Of a stretch of DNA of 12,200 nucleotides, positions 1 to 6,396 are shown piece after piece; position 1 is the first letter of the stretch; the number at the start of each line of letters is the position of its first letter. The notes beneath the pieces were generated by a model. The model saw only the letters and a list, made by a program, of their open reading frames with translations, did not search any database and was not told the origin of the DNA. Origin of the DNA: Dehalococcoidia bacterium. GTDB taxonomy: Bacteria; Chloroflexota; Dehalococcoidia; GIF9; AB-539-J10. Both the position numbers and the translations under genes were made by a program. The DNA lies in the NCBI GenBank assembly GCA_030612345.1, contig JAUWOB010000010.1, forward strand, positions 1 to 12,200, given 5' to 3'.

Positions 1-815
1 ACTCCCTCGGCAACGTGTGGCATAGAGGCAGATATTTCAGACAAGGAGCGCCCCCTGGCCAGTTCATAGCCAACATGGTAGTTGCGACTCAGAGCGCTGG
101 AGCAAGTAGCTATGAGGTCGCCCAGACCGGCCAGGCCATAAAAAGTGCTGGCCCTGGCTCCCAAGGCTGCCCCCAGAGAGATAACCTCAGTCCACCCCCA
201 GGCGATGAAGGCGCCCTTGGCGTTGTCCCCTAACTCCAGTCCGTCTATCACGCCGGCTCCCAATGCTATGGTGTTCTTCAGGGCTCCGCCCAGTTCAACT
301 CCGATAACATCATCGCTCGTAGATAGGGCCAGCCTGGATGACTCCATCAACCGCCGCGCTCTTTCCGCCACAGCTGTATTCTGGGCGGCAATGACGGAAG
401 CTGCGGGTAGGCCTTGAGCGATCTCCTTGGCGAGATTGGGGCCGGAGAGAACGCAGATCTGTCCTCTTAGAGGCGGAGCAATCTCCTCGGCCAGCACCTC
501 TGACATCCTTCTCCCGCTGCTTACCTCCAACCCCTTGGCGGCACTCATCAAGAGCATTGAATCAGTGAGGTAGTCCTTGGCTTGGTTGACATTATCTCTC
601 AGAGTTTGAGAGGGGACCGCCCAGATTGTCAGGTCGGCGTCGGCCAGAGCTTCTTCAATGCGGCTGGTAGAGGAATAGCTGTGCCTTCCCTGATTTAGCT
701 CGTCAGCCTCGGCACCGCTGCGGACCCACAGTTTTACCGCCGCTCCCTTGCTGCCCAGCAAGGCACCTAGAGTATTGCCCCAGGAGGTGTTGCCTATGAT
801 AGCGATTCTAGGCAT
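1..815 (-). CDS. gpsA: Glycerol-3-phosphate dehydrogenase [NAD(P)+], 3' end cut off
   Basis: Reduces dihydroxyacetone phosphate to sn-glycerol-3-phosphate with NAD(P)H in the cytoplasm, supplying the backbone for phospholipids. I translated 271 codons from the ATG at 815-813; the family is usually about 330-340 residues, so some 60 are missing at the window edge. Seen: an N-terminal Rossmann start (residues 4-20, GNTSWGNTLG in place of the commoner GAGSWGTAL), SGPNLAKEI (124-132), the catalytic lysine in ALKN (K180), DGLELGDNAK (191-200), and GLAGLGDL with SRN (D233, R244, N245), which bind substrate and cofactor. The usual Arg in the following 'TRG' stretch is Trp (W206); I do not know it to be essential. 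It starts 16 bases after plsY stops, with AGAGG just upstream, so it is the last visible operon gene and feeds the PlsY acyltransferase. Confidence 0.95.
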   Translation of the reverse strand, partial: MPRIAIIGNTSWGNTLGALLGSKGAAVKLWVRSGAEADELNQGRHSYSSTSRIEEALADADLTIWAVPSQTLRDNVNQAKDYLTDSMLLMSAAKGLEVSSGRRMSEVLAEEIAPPLRGQICVLSGPNLAKEIAQGLPAASVIAAQNTAVAERARRLMESSRLALSTSDDVIGVELGGALKNTIALGAGVIDGLELGDNAKGAFIAWGWTEVISLGAALGARASTFYGLAGLGDLIATCSSALSRNYHVGYELARGRSLSEISASMPHVAEG

Positions 816-831
816 AGCCTCTAGTGCTTCT

Positions 832-1476
832 TCACCATAGCCGGCGTTCTGTGCCCTGTCGTAAGCGCTTGATATTGTCCTGGTGCTGGTAGATAAGCAG
901 TGCGAGGACTGCTGAGCTGTAGGCTAGATAGATGGGAGGGAAAGCGTAGAGGATGGTTAAGGGTATCATCAAGCACAAAGCAGCTAAGGCCCCAAGAATA
1001 GAGCCAAGTGACATATGCTTGCTACGTAATGCCGCTATGGCTACAACTTCAGCGCCAAATATGCCCGCCGGGGGATAGATGGCAAACAATGTGCCGAAAT
1101 AGGCAGTTACTCCCCTGCCCCCTCTGAACTTGGCGAATATGGGCCAGTTATGTCCTACTACTGCAGCCATGCCGGCCACCACCTGGCCTATCTGCTGCCA
1201 GTGAACAGACACGCCCGCAACGGTTATGATGCCACCGCCGCCACGCAGAATCACTGCCGCCCGCATCACGGCAGCGGTAGCTTTAACCACATCGAGACCC
1301 AGGGTTAAGAGGCCGAGCTTGGTTCCTGCCGTCCTCATCACATTAGTGGCGCCCGTCCTGCCGCTTCCGTATTCCCTGACATCAACACCGCTCTTCAGCT
1401 TGCCTATTATGAGGCCAAAGGGAATCGAACCGAGGAGATAGGCAACGACTACTATAGCAACGAATTCAGTTATCAT
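832..1476 (-). CDS. plsY: Glycerol-3-phosphate acyltransferase PlsY
   Basis: Integral membrane enzyme that transfers an acyl group from acyl-phosphate to glycerol-3-phosphate, the first acylation step of phospholipid synthesis. It has 214 residues, a normal length, and several hydrophobic segments (about 3-24, 54-76, 98-110, 126-150, 158-196). Seen motifs: GSIPFG (16-21), SGRTGATN (38-45, with Arg where many homologues have Asn), DVVKA (62-66), GHNWPIFAKFRGGRGV (108-123) and SLGSI (156-160). A Gly-rich insert at about 78-95 lengthens one loop. The ATG at 1476 has GGGGTGAGA upstream and overlaps the der stop as ATGA, so translation is probably coupled to der. GpsA next door makes its substrate. 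Confidence 0.95.
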   Translation of the reverse strand: MITEFVAIVVVAYLLGSIPFGLIIGKLKSGVDVREYGSGRTGATNVMRTAGTKLGLLTLGLDVVKATAAVMRAAVILRGGGGIITVAGVSVHWQQIGQVVAGMAAVVGHNWPIFAKFRGGRGVTAYFGTLFAIYPPAGIFGAEVVAIAALRSKHMSLGSILGALAALCLMIPLTILYAFPPIYLAYSSAVLALLIYQHQDNIKRLRQGTERRLW

Positions 1477-2822
1477 GCTCTCACCCCTATCCTCTTACTG
1501 AGCTTGCGGGCAGCTCTGGTGAAGACCAATTTCAAAGGAACTCCGCGAAAACCAAAGCTCCGGCGAAGCTTATTCTCCAGGTAGCGCTGATAGGAAAAGT
1601 GAACCAGTTTGGGATCGTTAACCTCGAGAACGAAAGTTGCCAGTTGAGTCTCGTCTTGATAGGTTCGGGTAATGCGCAACCGTCTGGAACCCAGGCGGGG
1701 TGGGGGATGGCTGCTTATCGCCTCTTTGACTACTTCTTCAAGCACCGGTTGAGGTAATCTCTTCTGCCTCTCCTGCCAGATTTGCCAGGCCTGGGGCAGA
1801 ATCTTGCCTATCCCCTGCCGCAGTTGGGCAGAGATGTAGATGAAGGGAACGTAGGAGCCAAATCTAAGTCTCTGCTCGGCGCTGCGCTTGAATTCCTGTC
1901 TCTGTTCTTGAGGCACAACGTCCCACTTGTTGACCACCAGCAACATGCCCTTGCCGGCCTCCATAATATAGCCTGCGATATGCATATCCTGGGCAGTGAT
2001 GAACTCACCGGCATCGATCAGCAATAAGGCAACATCGCAGCGGTTAATAGCTTGCAGGGAGCGTAGCAGGCTGTAGTAATCCACCCCAGCATCGACTCTC
2101 CCCCGTCTCTTAATCCCGGCGGTATCCACGAGCAGAAGCTCCTTGTTATCCCACCGGACTATAGCGTCAAGCGAATCCCGGGTGGTCCCCGGAGACTCGT
2201 CGACAATGGCCCTTTCATCTCCGAGCAAGGCATTCAGTAGAGTTGACTTGCCCACGTTGGGTCGGCCGACAATAGCCAATCTGGCTCCTTCGGACTCCAG
2301 GGTACCGGCAGGTCGCGGTGGCAGGGAAGCGAGCACTGCATTCATCAACTCATCTATCCCTCGATTATGGTGAGCACTGATGGCCCTGGGCTCACCCATA
2401 CCCAACTGGTAGAAATCGGTTACCTGATTAGCCTGTTTGACAGAATCTACCTTGTTTATCGTCAGGACGATAGGTCTATCGGCTGCGCGAAGTATATCAG
2501 CGATTTCCTCATCGGCGGCTATAGCTCCGTCATTGGCGTCTACCAGGAAGATGATAGCATCCGCCTGGGCAACGGCTGCCTCCACCTGTTGCCTGACCTT
2601 TTGCTCCAAAGAAGTAGATGGTTTTGCTTGCCAGCCACCAGTGTCAACCACAGTCAACTCCCTGCCTTGCCAGGACACAAAAGCAAGAACGCGGTCCCTG
2701 GTAGTTCCCGGCAGGTCAGCAACCACGGCTATGCGCCTGCCTGCCAGGCGGTTGAGCAAGGTGGACTTGCCCACGTTGGGTCTGCCCACGATGGCTATGA
2801 TAGGCCTGGTCATCTGACTCAT
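1473..2822 (-). CDS. der: Ribosome biogenesis GTPase Der (EngA)
   Basis: Essential double GTPase that binds the 50S subunit and helps its late assembly. It has 449 residues, typical length. Domain order seen: first G domain with GRPNVGKS (13-20), LPGTTRD (37-43), DTGG (60-63) and NKVD (123-126); second G domain with GRPNVGKS (186-193), SPGTTRD (210-216), DTAG (233-236) and NKWD (298-301); then a C-terminal KH-like domain from about 355 with the basic end usual in this family. Two ATG codons are possible (2822 and 2813); the second gives MTRPIIAIVGRPNVG, closer to family N-termini, and I see no clear ribosome binding site for either. It lies two bases after argF, so coupling is likely. All GTPase motifs look intact. 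Confidence 0.97.
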   Translation of the reverse strand: MSQMTRPIIAIVGRPNVGKSTLLNRLAGRRIAVVADLPGTTRDRVLAFVSWQGRELTVVDTGGWQAKPSTSLEQKVRQQVEAAVAQADAIIFLVDANDGAIAADEEIADILRAADRPIVLTINKVDSVKQANQVTDFYQLGMGEPRAISAHHNRGIDELMNAVLASLPPRPAGTLESEGARLAIVGRPNVGKSTLLNALLGDERAIVDESPGTTRDSLDAIVRWDNKELLLVDTAGIKRRGRVDAGVDYYSLLRSLQAINRCDVALLLIDAGEFITAQDMHIAGYIMEAGKGMLLVVNKWDVVPQEQRQEFKRSAEQRLRFGSYVPFIYISAQLRQGIGKILPQAWQIWQERQKRLPQPVLEEVVKEAISSHPPPRLGSRRLRITRTYQDETQLATFVLEVNDPKLVHFSYQRYLENKLRRSFGFRGVPLKLVFTRAARKLSKRIGVRA

Positions 2823-2824
2823 AT

Positions 2825-3739
2825 CTAGGGATTCGCCATGAGCTTCGCCAGCAAGGCCTTTTGCAGGTGAAGCCGGTTCTCTGCCTGGTCAAACACTACT
2901 GACCGGGGGTCGTCCAGCAGCCCGGCTGAAATCTCCTCACCATGATGGGCCGGCAGCGGATGCAGCAACACCGCATCTCCTTTGGCCAGGCTCAGTAGTT
3001 TATTGTCCACCTGATAGCCTGAAAAGGCAAGACGACGTTTCTCAGCTTCAGTCTCCTGCCCCATACTGGTCCACACATCAGTGTATACCACGTCAGCATT
3101 GTCGGCAGCTTCATGAGGACTGCGGGTTAGCTGAAGACGGCTGCCGCTAAGCGCAGCAAATTCCTCTCCTTGATTCAGTACTTCTGCGCTAACATCATAG
3201 CCCGGTGGAGAGGCAAGGCGGAAATTGATGCCCACCAGACAAGCAGAGAGCAGTAAGCTACTGGCCACATTATTGCCATCGCCAATATACGCCAGGGTCA
3301 AGCCGGCAAGCCGGCCTTTCTTCTCGTAGAGGGTGAGAAGATCGGAGAGAGCCTGGCAGGGGTGTTCGAGGTCGGAAAGGGCGTTGATCACCGGCACAGA
3401 AGAATGTGAGGCCAGAATGCGCAAAGTCTCATGGGAGAATGTGCGAGCGGTAATACCGTCGACATAGCGGCTGAGAACTCTAGCCACGTCAGCGACCGGC
3501 TCCCGCTTGCCCAGGCCTACCTCTTCTGGAGACAGGTAGATGCTGTGCCCGCCTAGCTGATACATAGCCGTGTCGAAGCTGACCTTGGTTCGCAGTGAAG
3601 GCTTTTCGAAGAGGAGAGCCAGGGTTCTCCCTGCAAGGAGCGGCGGGGTACCCTCTCGCTTCATACGGTGCGCCTGCTCTATGAGATGCTCGGCTTCCTT
3701 GCGGTCGAGGTCGGCTATTGAGAGGAAGTCCTTTTTCAT
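2825..3739 (-). CDS. argF: Ornithine carbamoyltransferase
   Basis: Joins carbamoyl phosphate and ornithine to give citrulline in arginine synthesis; a cytoplasmic trimer in the family. It has 304 residues, normal length. Seen: carbamoyl-phosphate motif FEKPSLRTK (44-52), HPCQALSDLLT (126-136), GDGNNVASS (153-161), the ornithine-side DVWTSMGQE (221-229), and LHPLPAHHGEEI (259-270). The last motif is normally HCLPA; here the ornithine-binding Cys is Pro (codon CCG, residue 261), as in the HPLP motif of aspartate carbamoyltransferases, although the rest of the sequence is of ornithine type. The ATG at 3739 has AGGAGAGA nine bases upstream and a good promoter just before that. First gene of the argF-der-plsY-gpsA operon; no ArgR box or T-box was recognised. 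Confidence 0.93.
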   Translation of the reverse strand: MKKDFLSIADLDRKEAEHLIEQAHRMKREGTPPLLAGRTLALLFEKPSLRTKVSFDTAMYQLGGHSIYLSPEEVGLGKREPVADVARVLSRYVDGITARTFSHETLRILASHSSVPVINALSDLEHPCQALSDLLTLYEKKGRLAGLTLAYIGDGNNVASSLLLSACLVGINFRLASPPGYDVSAEVLNQGEEFAALSGSRLQLTRSPHEAADNADVVYTDVWTSMGQETEAEKRRLAFSGYQVDNKLLSLAKGDAVLLHPLPAHHGEEISAGLLDDPRSVVFDQAENRLHLQKALLAKLMANP

Positions 3740-3754
3740 CTTCAGTCTCTCCTG

Positions 3755-3783
3755 ATACTACTTCAGCATATCACATTTGTCAA
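3755..3783 (-). promoter_or_regulatory. Sigma70-type promoter of the argF operon
   Basis: Read on the minus strand there is TTGACA (3783-3778), a 17-base spacer and TAGTAT (3760-3755). This matches the consensus -35 fully and the -10 in five of six positions. The expected transcript start, near 3748, lies only some ten bases before the argF ATG and inside its Shine-Dalgarno sequence, so the leader would be extremely short or the start slightly upstream. Confidence 0.7.
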
Positions 3784-4016
3784 CCCGGCAGCGGCCCTTT
3801 GTCAGATCTCGACATCGACCCGGTTTCATCCGGGCGGCGACAGGATCGACCAGTGCTGCACCCAGTGAAGCGAAGGAAAGCCCTCGTACCTATGCATAGG
3901 AGGGAGCAACGATCCGACCTGCTGAGTGAGATCGCCATCTGAGGTCTCGAGACTAGCAGAGCCAGGGCCGTAGAGGAGCTTCGGGCAAAGCCCTAATCAG
4001 ACCGATCCGGCCATGG
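3784..4016. other. Gene-free stretch with nested inverted repeats
   Basis: I find no convincing reading frame between the cyclophilin stop and the argF promoter. The stretch holds complementary blocks that nest in order: CGGCCCT 3792-3798 with AGGGCCG 3964-3970, TCAGAT 3802-3807 with ATCTGA 3937-3942, GGATCG 3843-3848 with CGATCC 3910-3915, CCCT 3881-3884 with AGGG 3901-3904, and the perfect 12-base palindrome CCTATGCATAGG at 3889-3900. Side hairpins are CCCGG/CCGGG (3819-3834) and GTCTCGAGAC (3944-3953). It could be a structured RNA on either strand, but single 6-base matches are expected by chance. It does not show the cores of RNase P RNA, tmRNA or SRP RNA. Confidence 0.3.
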
Positions 4017-4613
4017 TCAGCCATTTCTCTCCTCTATGGTTATTCGTATCATGACATCGCCATTCTCGATGCTCTCGAGGACGTCCATTCCCTCTATTAG
4101 TTGACCGAAGACAGTATGCTGACCATCGAGGTGGTGTTGGGGGGTATAGGTAATGAAGAACTGGCTGCCATTGGTATTGGCGCCCGAATTGGCCATCGAC
4201 AGGGCACCGGCGACATGGGTACGCTCGGTGAATTCATCATCAAATCGGTAACCGGGACCACCGGTCCCATCGCCATTAGGGCATCCCGCCTGAGCCATAA
4301 AGCCGGGGATAACCCGGTGAAATGTAAGGCCATCATAGAACCCATCGCGCGCGAGCTGCACGAAGTTGTTGACTGTCATGGGAACATCGCCGGCAAACAG
4401 CTCCAGAACCAGATTTCCCTTTTCCGTTTCAATGGTAGCAGTGATTGTCATCGGTGACTTTCCAGGGATTGTGGCGATCACTACTATGAGGACGATGGCA
4501 ACCACCGCACCCAATACGATTAGCAGCTTGTTTCTCGTTGACCACCAGCTCGTTTGCTGTGATCTTAGTTTCTTGCGACGGGCCGACTGCCGGCCGGTAT
4601 CTCTTCGTGACAT
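4017..4613 (-). CDS. Membrane-anchored cyclophilin-type peptidyl-prolyl isomerase
   Basis: Cyclophilin domain protein expected to speed cis-trans isomerisation of X-Pro bonds outside the cytoplasmic membrane. It has 198 residues: a basic N-terminus (1-28), one hydrophobic segment (about 29-49) with no lipobox, so an uncleaved anchor is likely, then a compact cyclophilin domain (57-198). Seen: [13 protein letters not shown] with the catalytic Arg (R100) and Gln (Q108), GTGGPGY (116-121), [16 protein letters not shown] (140-155) and [10 protein letters not shown] (161-170). The Trp that confers cyclosporin binding in eukaryotic forms is His, as is common in bacteria. The start at 4613 has AAGGAGGG nine bases upstream. 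It appears to be a single-gene unit, transcribed away from the module at 5013. Confidence 0.92.
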   Translation of the reverse strand: MSRRDTGRQSARRKKLRSQQTSWWSTRNKLLIVLGAVVAIVLIVVIATIPGKSPMTITATIETEKGNLVLELFAGDVPMTVNNFVQLARDGFYDGLTFHRVIPGFMAQAGCPNGDGTGGPGYRFDDEFTERTHVAGALSMANSGANTNGSQFFITYTPQHHLDGQHTVFGQLIEGMDVLESIENGDVMIRITIEERNG

Positions 4614-4651
4614 CCGTCTAATCCCTCCTTGTGTGACGCTTCCCTGCTTTC

Positions 4652-4660
4652 AATATAGCA
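4652..4660 (-). promoter_or_regulatory. Possible extended -10 promoter of the cyclophilin gene
   Basis: On the minus strand TGCTATATT combines the TG extension with a -10-like hexamer, some 40 bases before the start codon and ahead of the Shine-Dalgarno sequence. I see no good -35 hexamer at the usual spacing, so this is tentative. Confidence 0.35.
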
Positions 4661-5012
4661 TAAGTCAGGCGGCACGCACAGTTGATGCATCCGCTCTAAC
4701 TGTCTGATGCAGTCTCAGCCGTTGTGGTCAGCCCCGCAGCCCGACGTCGTTCGCCCTGCTCACGAAATGGCCGGATAGTGGTGGCTATGCGATGGACTCC
4801 TGTTCCGTCTAACGTCAAATCGAAGAGATGCAGGCCGGGCCGGGTGTTACCAAAAGCAGCCCCATCCCGGCTTTCCGGAATTCCTGGCCCTCTGTCAGCA
4901 CAAATCGCCGCACTCCATAACCAACTCATGACGGGTCGCAGGCTTAACTTTCCTCAAGCAGAAGTCCCCGGTCGGCTTTGATAAATTTTCAAAAAAAGAT
5001 CGCCCGAAAGAC
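4661..5012. other. Intergenic region without a recognised gene
   Basis: About 350 bases between the divergent cyclophilin gene and the plus-strand module. Open frames exist on both strands over the same bases (4696-4929 minus, 4724-4981 plus). Neither has a ribosome binding site at a sensible distance or a recognisable family, so I do not call them. The last 35 bases are AT-rich and lead into the promoter at 5013. Confidence 0.4.
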
Positions 5013-5041
5013 TTGACAAAATTAATACGCCATTTTATAAT
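5013..5041 (+). promoter_or_regulatory. Consensus sigma70 promoter P1 of the SHOCT-like module
   Basis: Perfect TTGACA (5013-5018), 17-base spacer, perfect TATAAT (5036-5041). The predicted start is near 5048, giving a leader of about 50 bases before the ATG at 5097, which has AAAGGAGGA upstream. A fully consensus promoter suggests either strong expression or tight repression. Confidence 0.88.
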
Positions 5042-5079
5042 ATATCAAGATAATTAATCCACATATTGAGTTTGGTAAC
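5042..5079 (+). promoter_or_regulatory. Conserved leader block after P1, possible operator
   Basis: The 38 bases after the -10 element align without gaps to those after P2 (5987-6024). The conserved core is AAGATA-TTA-TC-ACATATTGA with single variable positions (5047-5069 here). An imperfect dyad, TCAAgATA with TATTGA, can be drawn. Conservation beyond the hexamers suggests a shared regulator site or 5' RNA element. Recent duplication alone could also explain it. Confidence 0.5.
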
Positions 5080-5096
5080 AAAAGGAGGAAACCAAG

Positions 5097-5279
5097 ATGT
5101 CTGACAAGCAAAAGAGAATGCGGTGGATGCCGGGAGATAAGAGGTCGAGTGGTGCGGGTGGAACGGATGAGGGAAACGGGCGCCATCCTTCATCGGGATT
5201 GCTGGCATGGTACTTCACTCAACGCGAGGTGCCCGGACTGAAGTATGCGCTCACAATCAACGGCTATGTACCTATGTAG
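5097..5279 (+). pseudogene. Short reading frame, probably a decayed SHOCT-like copy
   Basis: A 60-codon frame with a good Shine-Dalgarno sequence, first after P1. I do not recognise the full protein. Its first 19 codons align in frame with copy B at 6733: 38 of 57 bases agree by my count, and the leaders AAAAGGAGG...AAGATGTCTGA also match. The replaced residues would break the helix (Leu to Arg, Glu to Trp, Leu to Pro), and after about residue 20 the similarity is lost, apart from a weak KYALTI resembling KYLRVTV of the intact copies. I infer a remnant with internal deletions that still happens to be open. It could instead be a real small protein or a leader peptide for copy A, which begins 27 bases after its stop. 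Confidence 0.5.
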
Positions 5280-5306
5280 TCTAGAAAATGAAAGCAGGAA
5301 AACAAG

Positions 5307-5747
5307 ATGTTCGAAAACCGGAAGAAAATACTGGAGATGCTGGCCGACAACAGGATAAACGCTGATGAAGCTTACCGACTACTGAGCGTGGTGGAACCTG
5401 AAGGGAGCGCACCTGAAGGCGCCGCAGAGGCAGGGACAACGGCAAAGCCCAGGCCCAAATATCTGCGCGTCACCGTGCGACCTGGCCCGCAACACGAGCA
5501 CGATGACGATGCCGAGCTTGTCAACATACGTGTGCCCATGTCACTGATAGGCTCCGGGATCAAGCTGACCTCTCTGATACCGGATGAGGCCAGAGCCAAG
5601 GTGAACGAGGCTTTGCGTGAGAAAGGCATAGATTTCGACATGCGTAATCTAAAGCCGGAAGGCTTAGAGGAGATCATCGAGACCTTGAGCGAGCTTGAAG
5701 TGAACGTGGCGAGCGCCAAAGAAGTGGTTAAAGTGTTTGTGGAATAA
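5307..5747 (+). CDS. SHOCT-like domain protein, copy A
   Basis: A 146-residue soluble protein of unproven function. Residues 1-28 form a short helical hairpin (RKKILEMLADNRINADEA) of the SHOCT-like kind also found at the C-terminus of DUF2089 proteins and the N-terminus of YvlB-like proteins. A variable Ala/Pro/Glu linker follows (29-50). Then comes a conserved C-terminal domain (51-146) starting KYLRVTV, with VNIRVPMSLI (72-81), TSLIPDEAR and the near-invariant end from about 107. There is no signal peptide, membrane segment or Cys. It is 109/146 identical to copy B at 6733; the last 39 residues differ at only three places. The ATG is preceded by AGCAGGAAAA, weaker than for copy B. Probably cotranscribed from P1. 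Such domains usually mediate protein contacts, so a partner of the DUF2089 regulator is plausible but inferred. Confidence 0.75.
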   Translation: MFENRKKILEMLADNRINADEAYRLLSVVEPEGSAPEGAAEAGTTAKPRPKYLRVTVRPGPQHEHDDDAELVNIRVPMSLIGSGIKLTSLIPDEARAKVNEALREKGIDFDMRNLKPEGLEEIIETLSELEVNVASAKEVVKVFVE

Positions 5748-5844
5748 TAGTGCGGCAAGGCAATGTAGAGGAGCGATGACCTTGGCTGAGTATTCAGGTT
5801 GTCATCTTGACTGGGCCCGCACACTCCGGATTTCCGTCCTGCTG

Positions 5845-5931
5845 GCCCGGGCGAGAGGGAGCGCCGCGGCGATGTTTCCTGCGGCAGAGATGCCCGACTT
5901 TCACCGCAGCACAAGACGCTCTCGCCCGGGC
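5845..5931. repeat. 13-bp perfect inverted repeat with inner hairpins
   Basis: GCCCGGGCGAGAG (5845-5857) is matched exactly by CTCTCGCCCGGGC (5919-5931) across 61 bases. Inside lie the palindrome GCCGCGGC (5863-5870) and a smaller stem CTGCGG (5879-5884) with CCGCAG (5904-5909). No run of T follows, so it is not a plain intrinsic terminator. It fills most of the gap between copy A and P2 and ends 26 bases before the P2 -35 hexamer. A REP- or MITE-like element, or a cruciform insulating the two units, would fit; I see no target-site duplication. Confidence 0.6.
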
Positions 5932-5957
5932 TCCCGTTCTCCCTGCGGGCACAGGTC

Positions 5958-5986
5958 TTGACAAAATTAACTACTAACATTATAGT
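5958..5986 (+). promoter_or_regulatory. Sigma70 promoter P2 of the DUF2089 operon
   Basis: TTGACA (5958-5963), 17-base spacer, TATAGT (5981-5986). It is clearly related to P1: the first 13 bases are identical and 49 of 67 bases agree from the -35 hexamer onward without gaps. The predicted start is near 5993, some 40 bases before the DUF2089 ATG. Confidence 0.85.
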
Positions 5987-6024
5987 ACGTTAAGATAGTT
6001 ACTCTACATATTGATTTTAATAAT
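5987..6024 (+). promoter_or_regulatory. Conserved leader block after P2, possible operator
   Basis: Counterpart of the block at 5042-5079. AAGATAGTTACTCTACATATTGA at 5992-6014 keeps the same spacing from the -10 hexamer as in P1. The DUF2089 product encoded immediately downstream has a helix-turn-helix and is the obvious candidate to bind both copies; that link is inference. Confidence 0.5.
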
Positions 6025-6033
6025 GGGGGTAAG

Positions 6034-6396
6034 ATGACTACTGAATGGAACGAGCTAACAAAGATGACCCAGGGTAAGCCGGTAACGGTTGAACGCGTTC
6101 GCCTGGTTGATAGCGGTGTCGCCATTGAGGGCAGCTTTGCGCTGCCAACACTGGCCGGTCTCTCAGCCGAGGACCAGGTCTTTGTGATGGCATTCGTGCG
6201 CTGTCACGGTTCCATCAAGGAGATGGAAGAAATGTTCGGCATAAGCTATCCGACGGTGAAGAACAGGCTCAACCGCGTCGCCCGGCAGTTTCAGTTCGTG
6301 GAAATCGTTAAGGTCTCCCCTGAGGAAGAGGTGATGGAGGAACTAGAGCGCGGTGAGATCTCCGCCGAGGAGGCGATCAGGAGACTGGTAAAATGA
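6034..6396 (+). CDS. DUF2089-type helix-turn-helix regulator lacking the zinc ribbon
   Basis: A 120-residue protein, likely a DNA-binding regulator. Residues 1-33 occupy the place of the usual DUF2089 zinc ribbon but have no Cys at all; the pattern IEGSFALPTLAGLSAEDQVF (31-50) still fits the family. The core at 44-90 contains GSIKEMEEMFGISYPTVKNR (59-78), a clear helix-turn-helix, followed by LNRVARQFQFVE. The C-terminus, EEEVMEELERGEISAEEAIR (97-116), is the SHOCT-like hairpin also seen at the start of copies A and B. GGGGGT lies four bases before the ATG. The stop overlaps the next start as ATGA. As first gene under P2 it may regulate itself and P1. Family assignment is from memory of its pattern; the target is unknown. 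Confidence 0.75.
   Translation: MTTEWNELTKMTQGKPVTVERVRLVDSGVAIEGSFALPTLAGLSAEDQVFVMAFVRCHGSIKEMEEMFGISYPTVKNRLNRVARQFQFVEIVKVSPEEEVMEELERGEISAEEAIRRLVK

Noticed and set aside
2367..2828. 153-codon plus-strand frame inside der
   Set aside because: It is the reverse complement of the conserved first GTPase domain; the Der motifs on the minus strand are complete.
3740..4016. T-box, RNase P, tmRNA or SRP RNA in the argF upstream region
   Set aside because: None of the conserved cores (T-box AGGGTGGTACCGCG, SRP GGAAGGAAGCAGC, RNase P GAGGAAAGTCC) is present; only generic hairpins are seen.
4696..4981. Opposed 77- and 85-codon frames upstream of the cyclophilin gene
   Set aside because: They occupy the same bases on opposite strands, lack ribosome binding sites and match no family I know.
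5372..5980. 202-codon open frame on the minus strand
   Set aside because: It runs antisense through copy A and across the inverted repeat and P2. It has no ribosome binding site or family, and the antisense of copy B is also open for 136 codons, so openness reflects codon bias.
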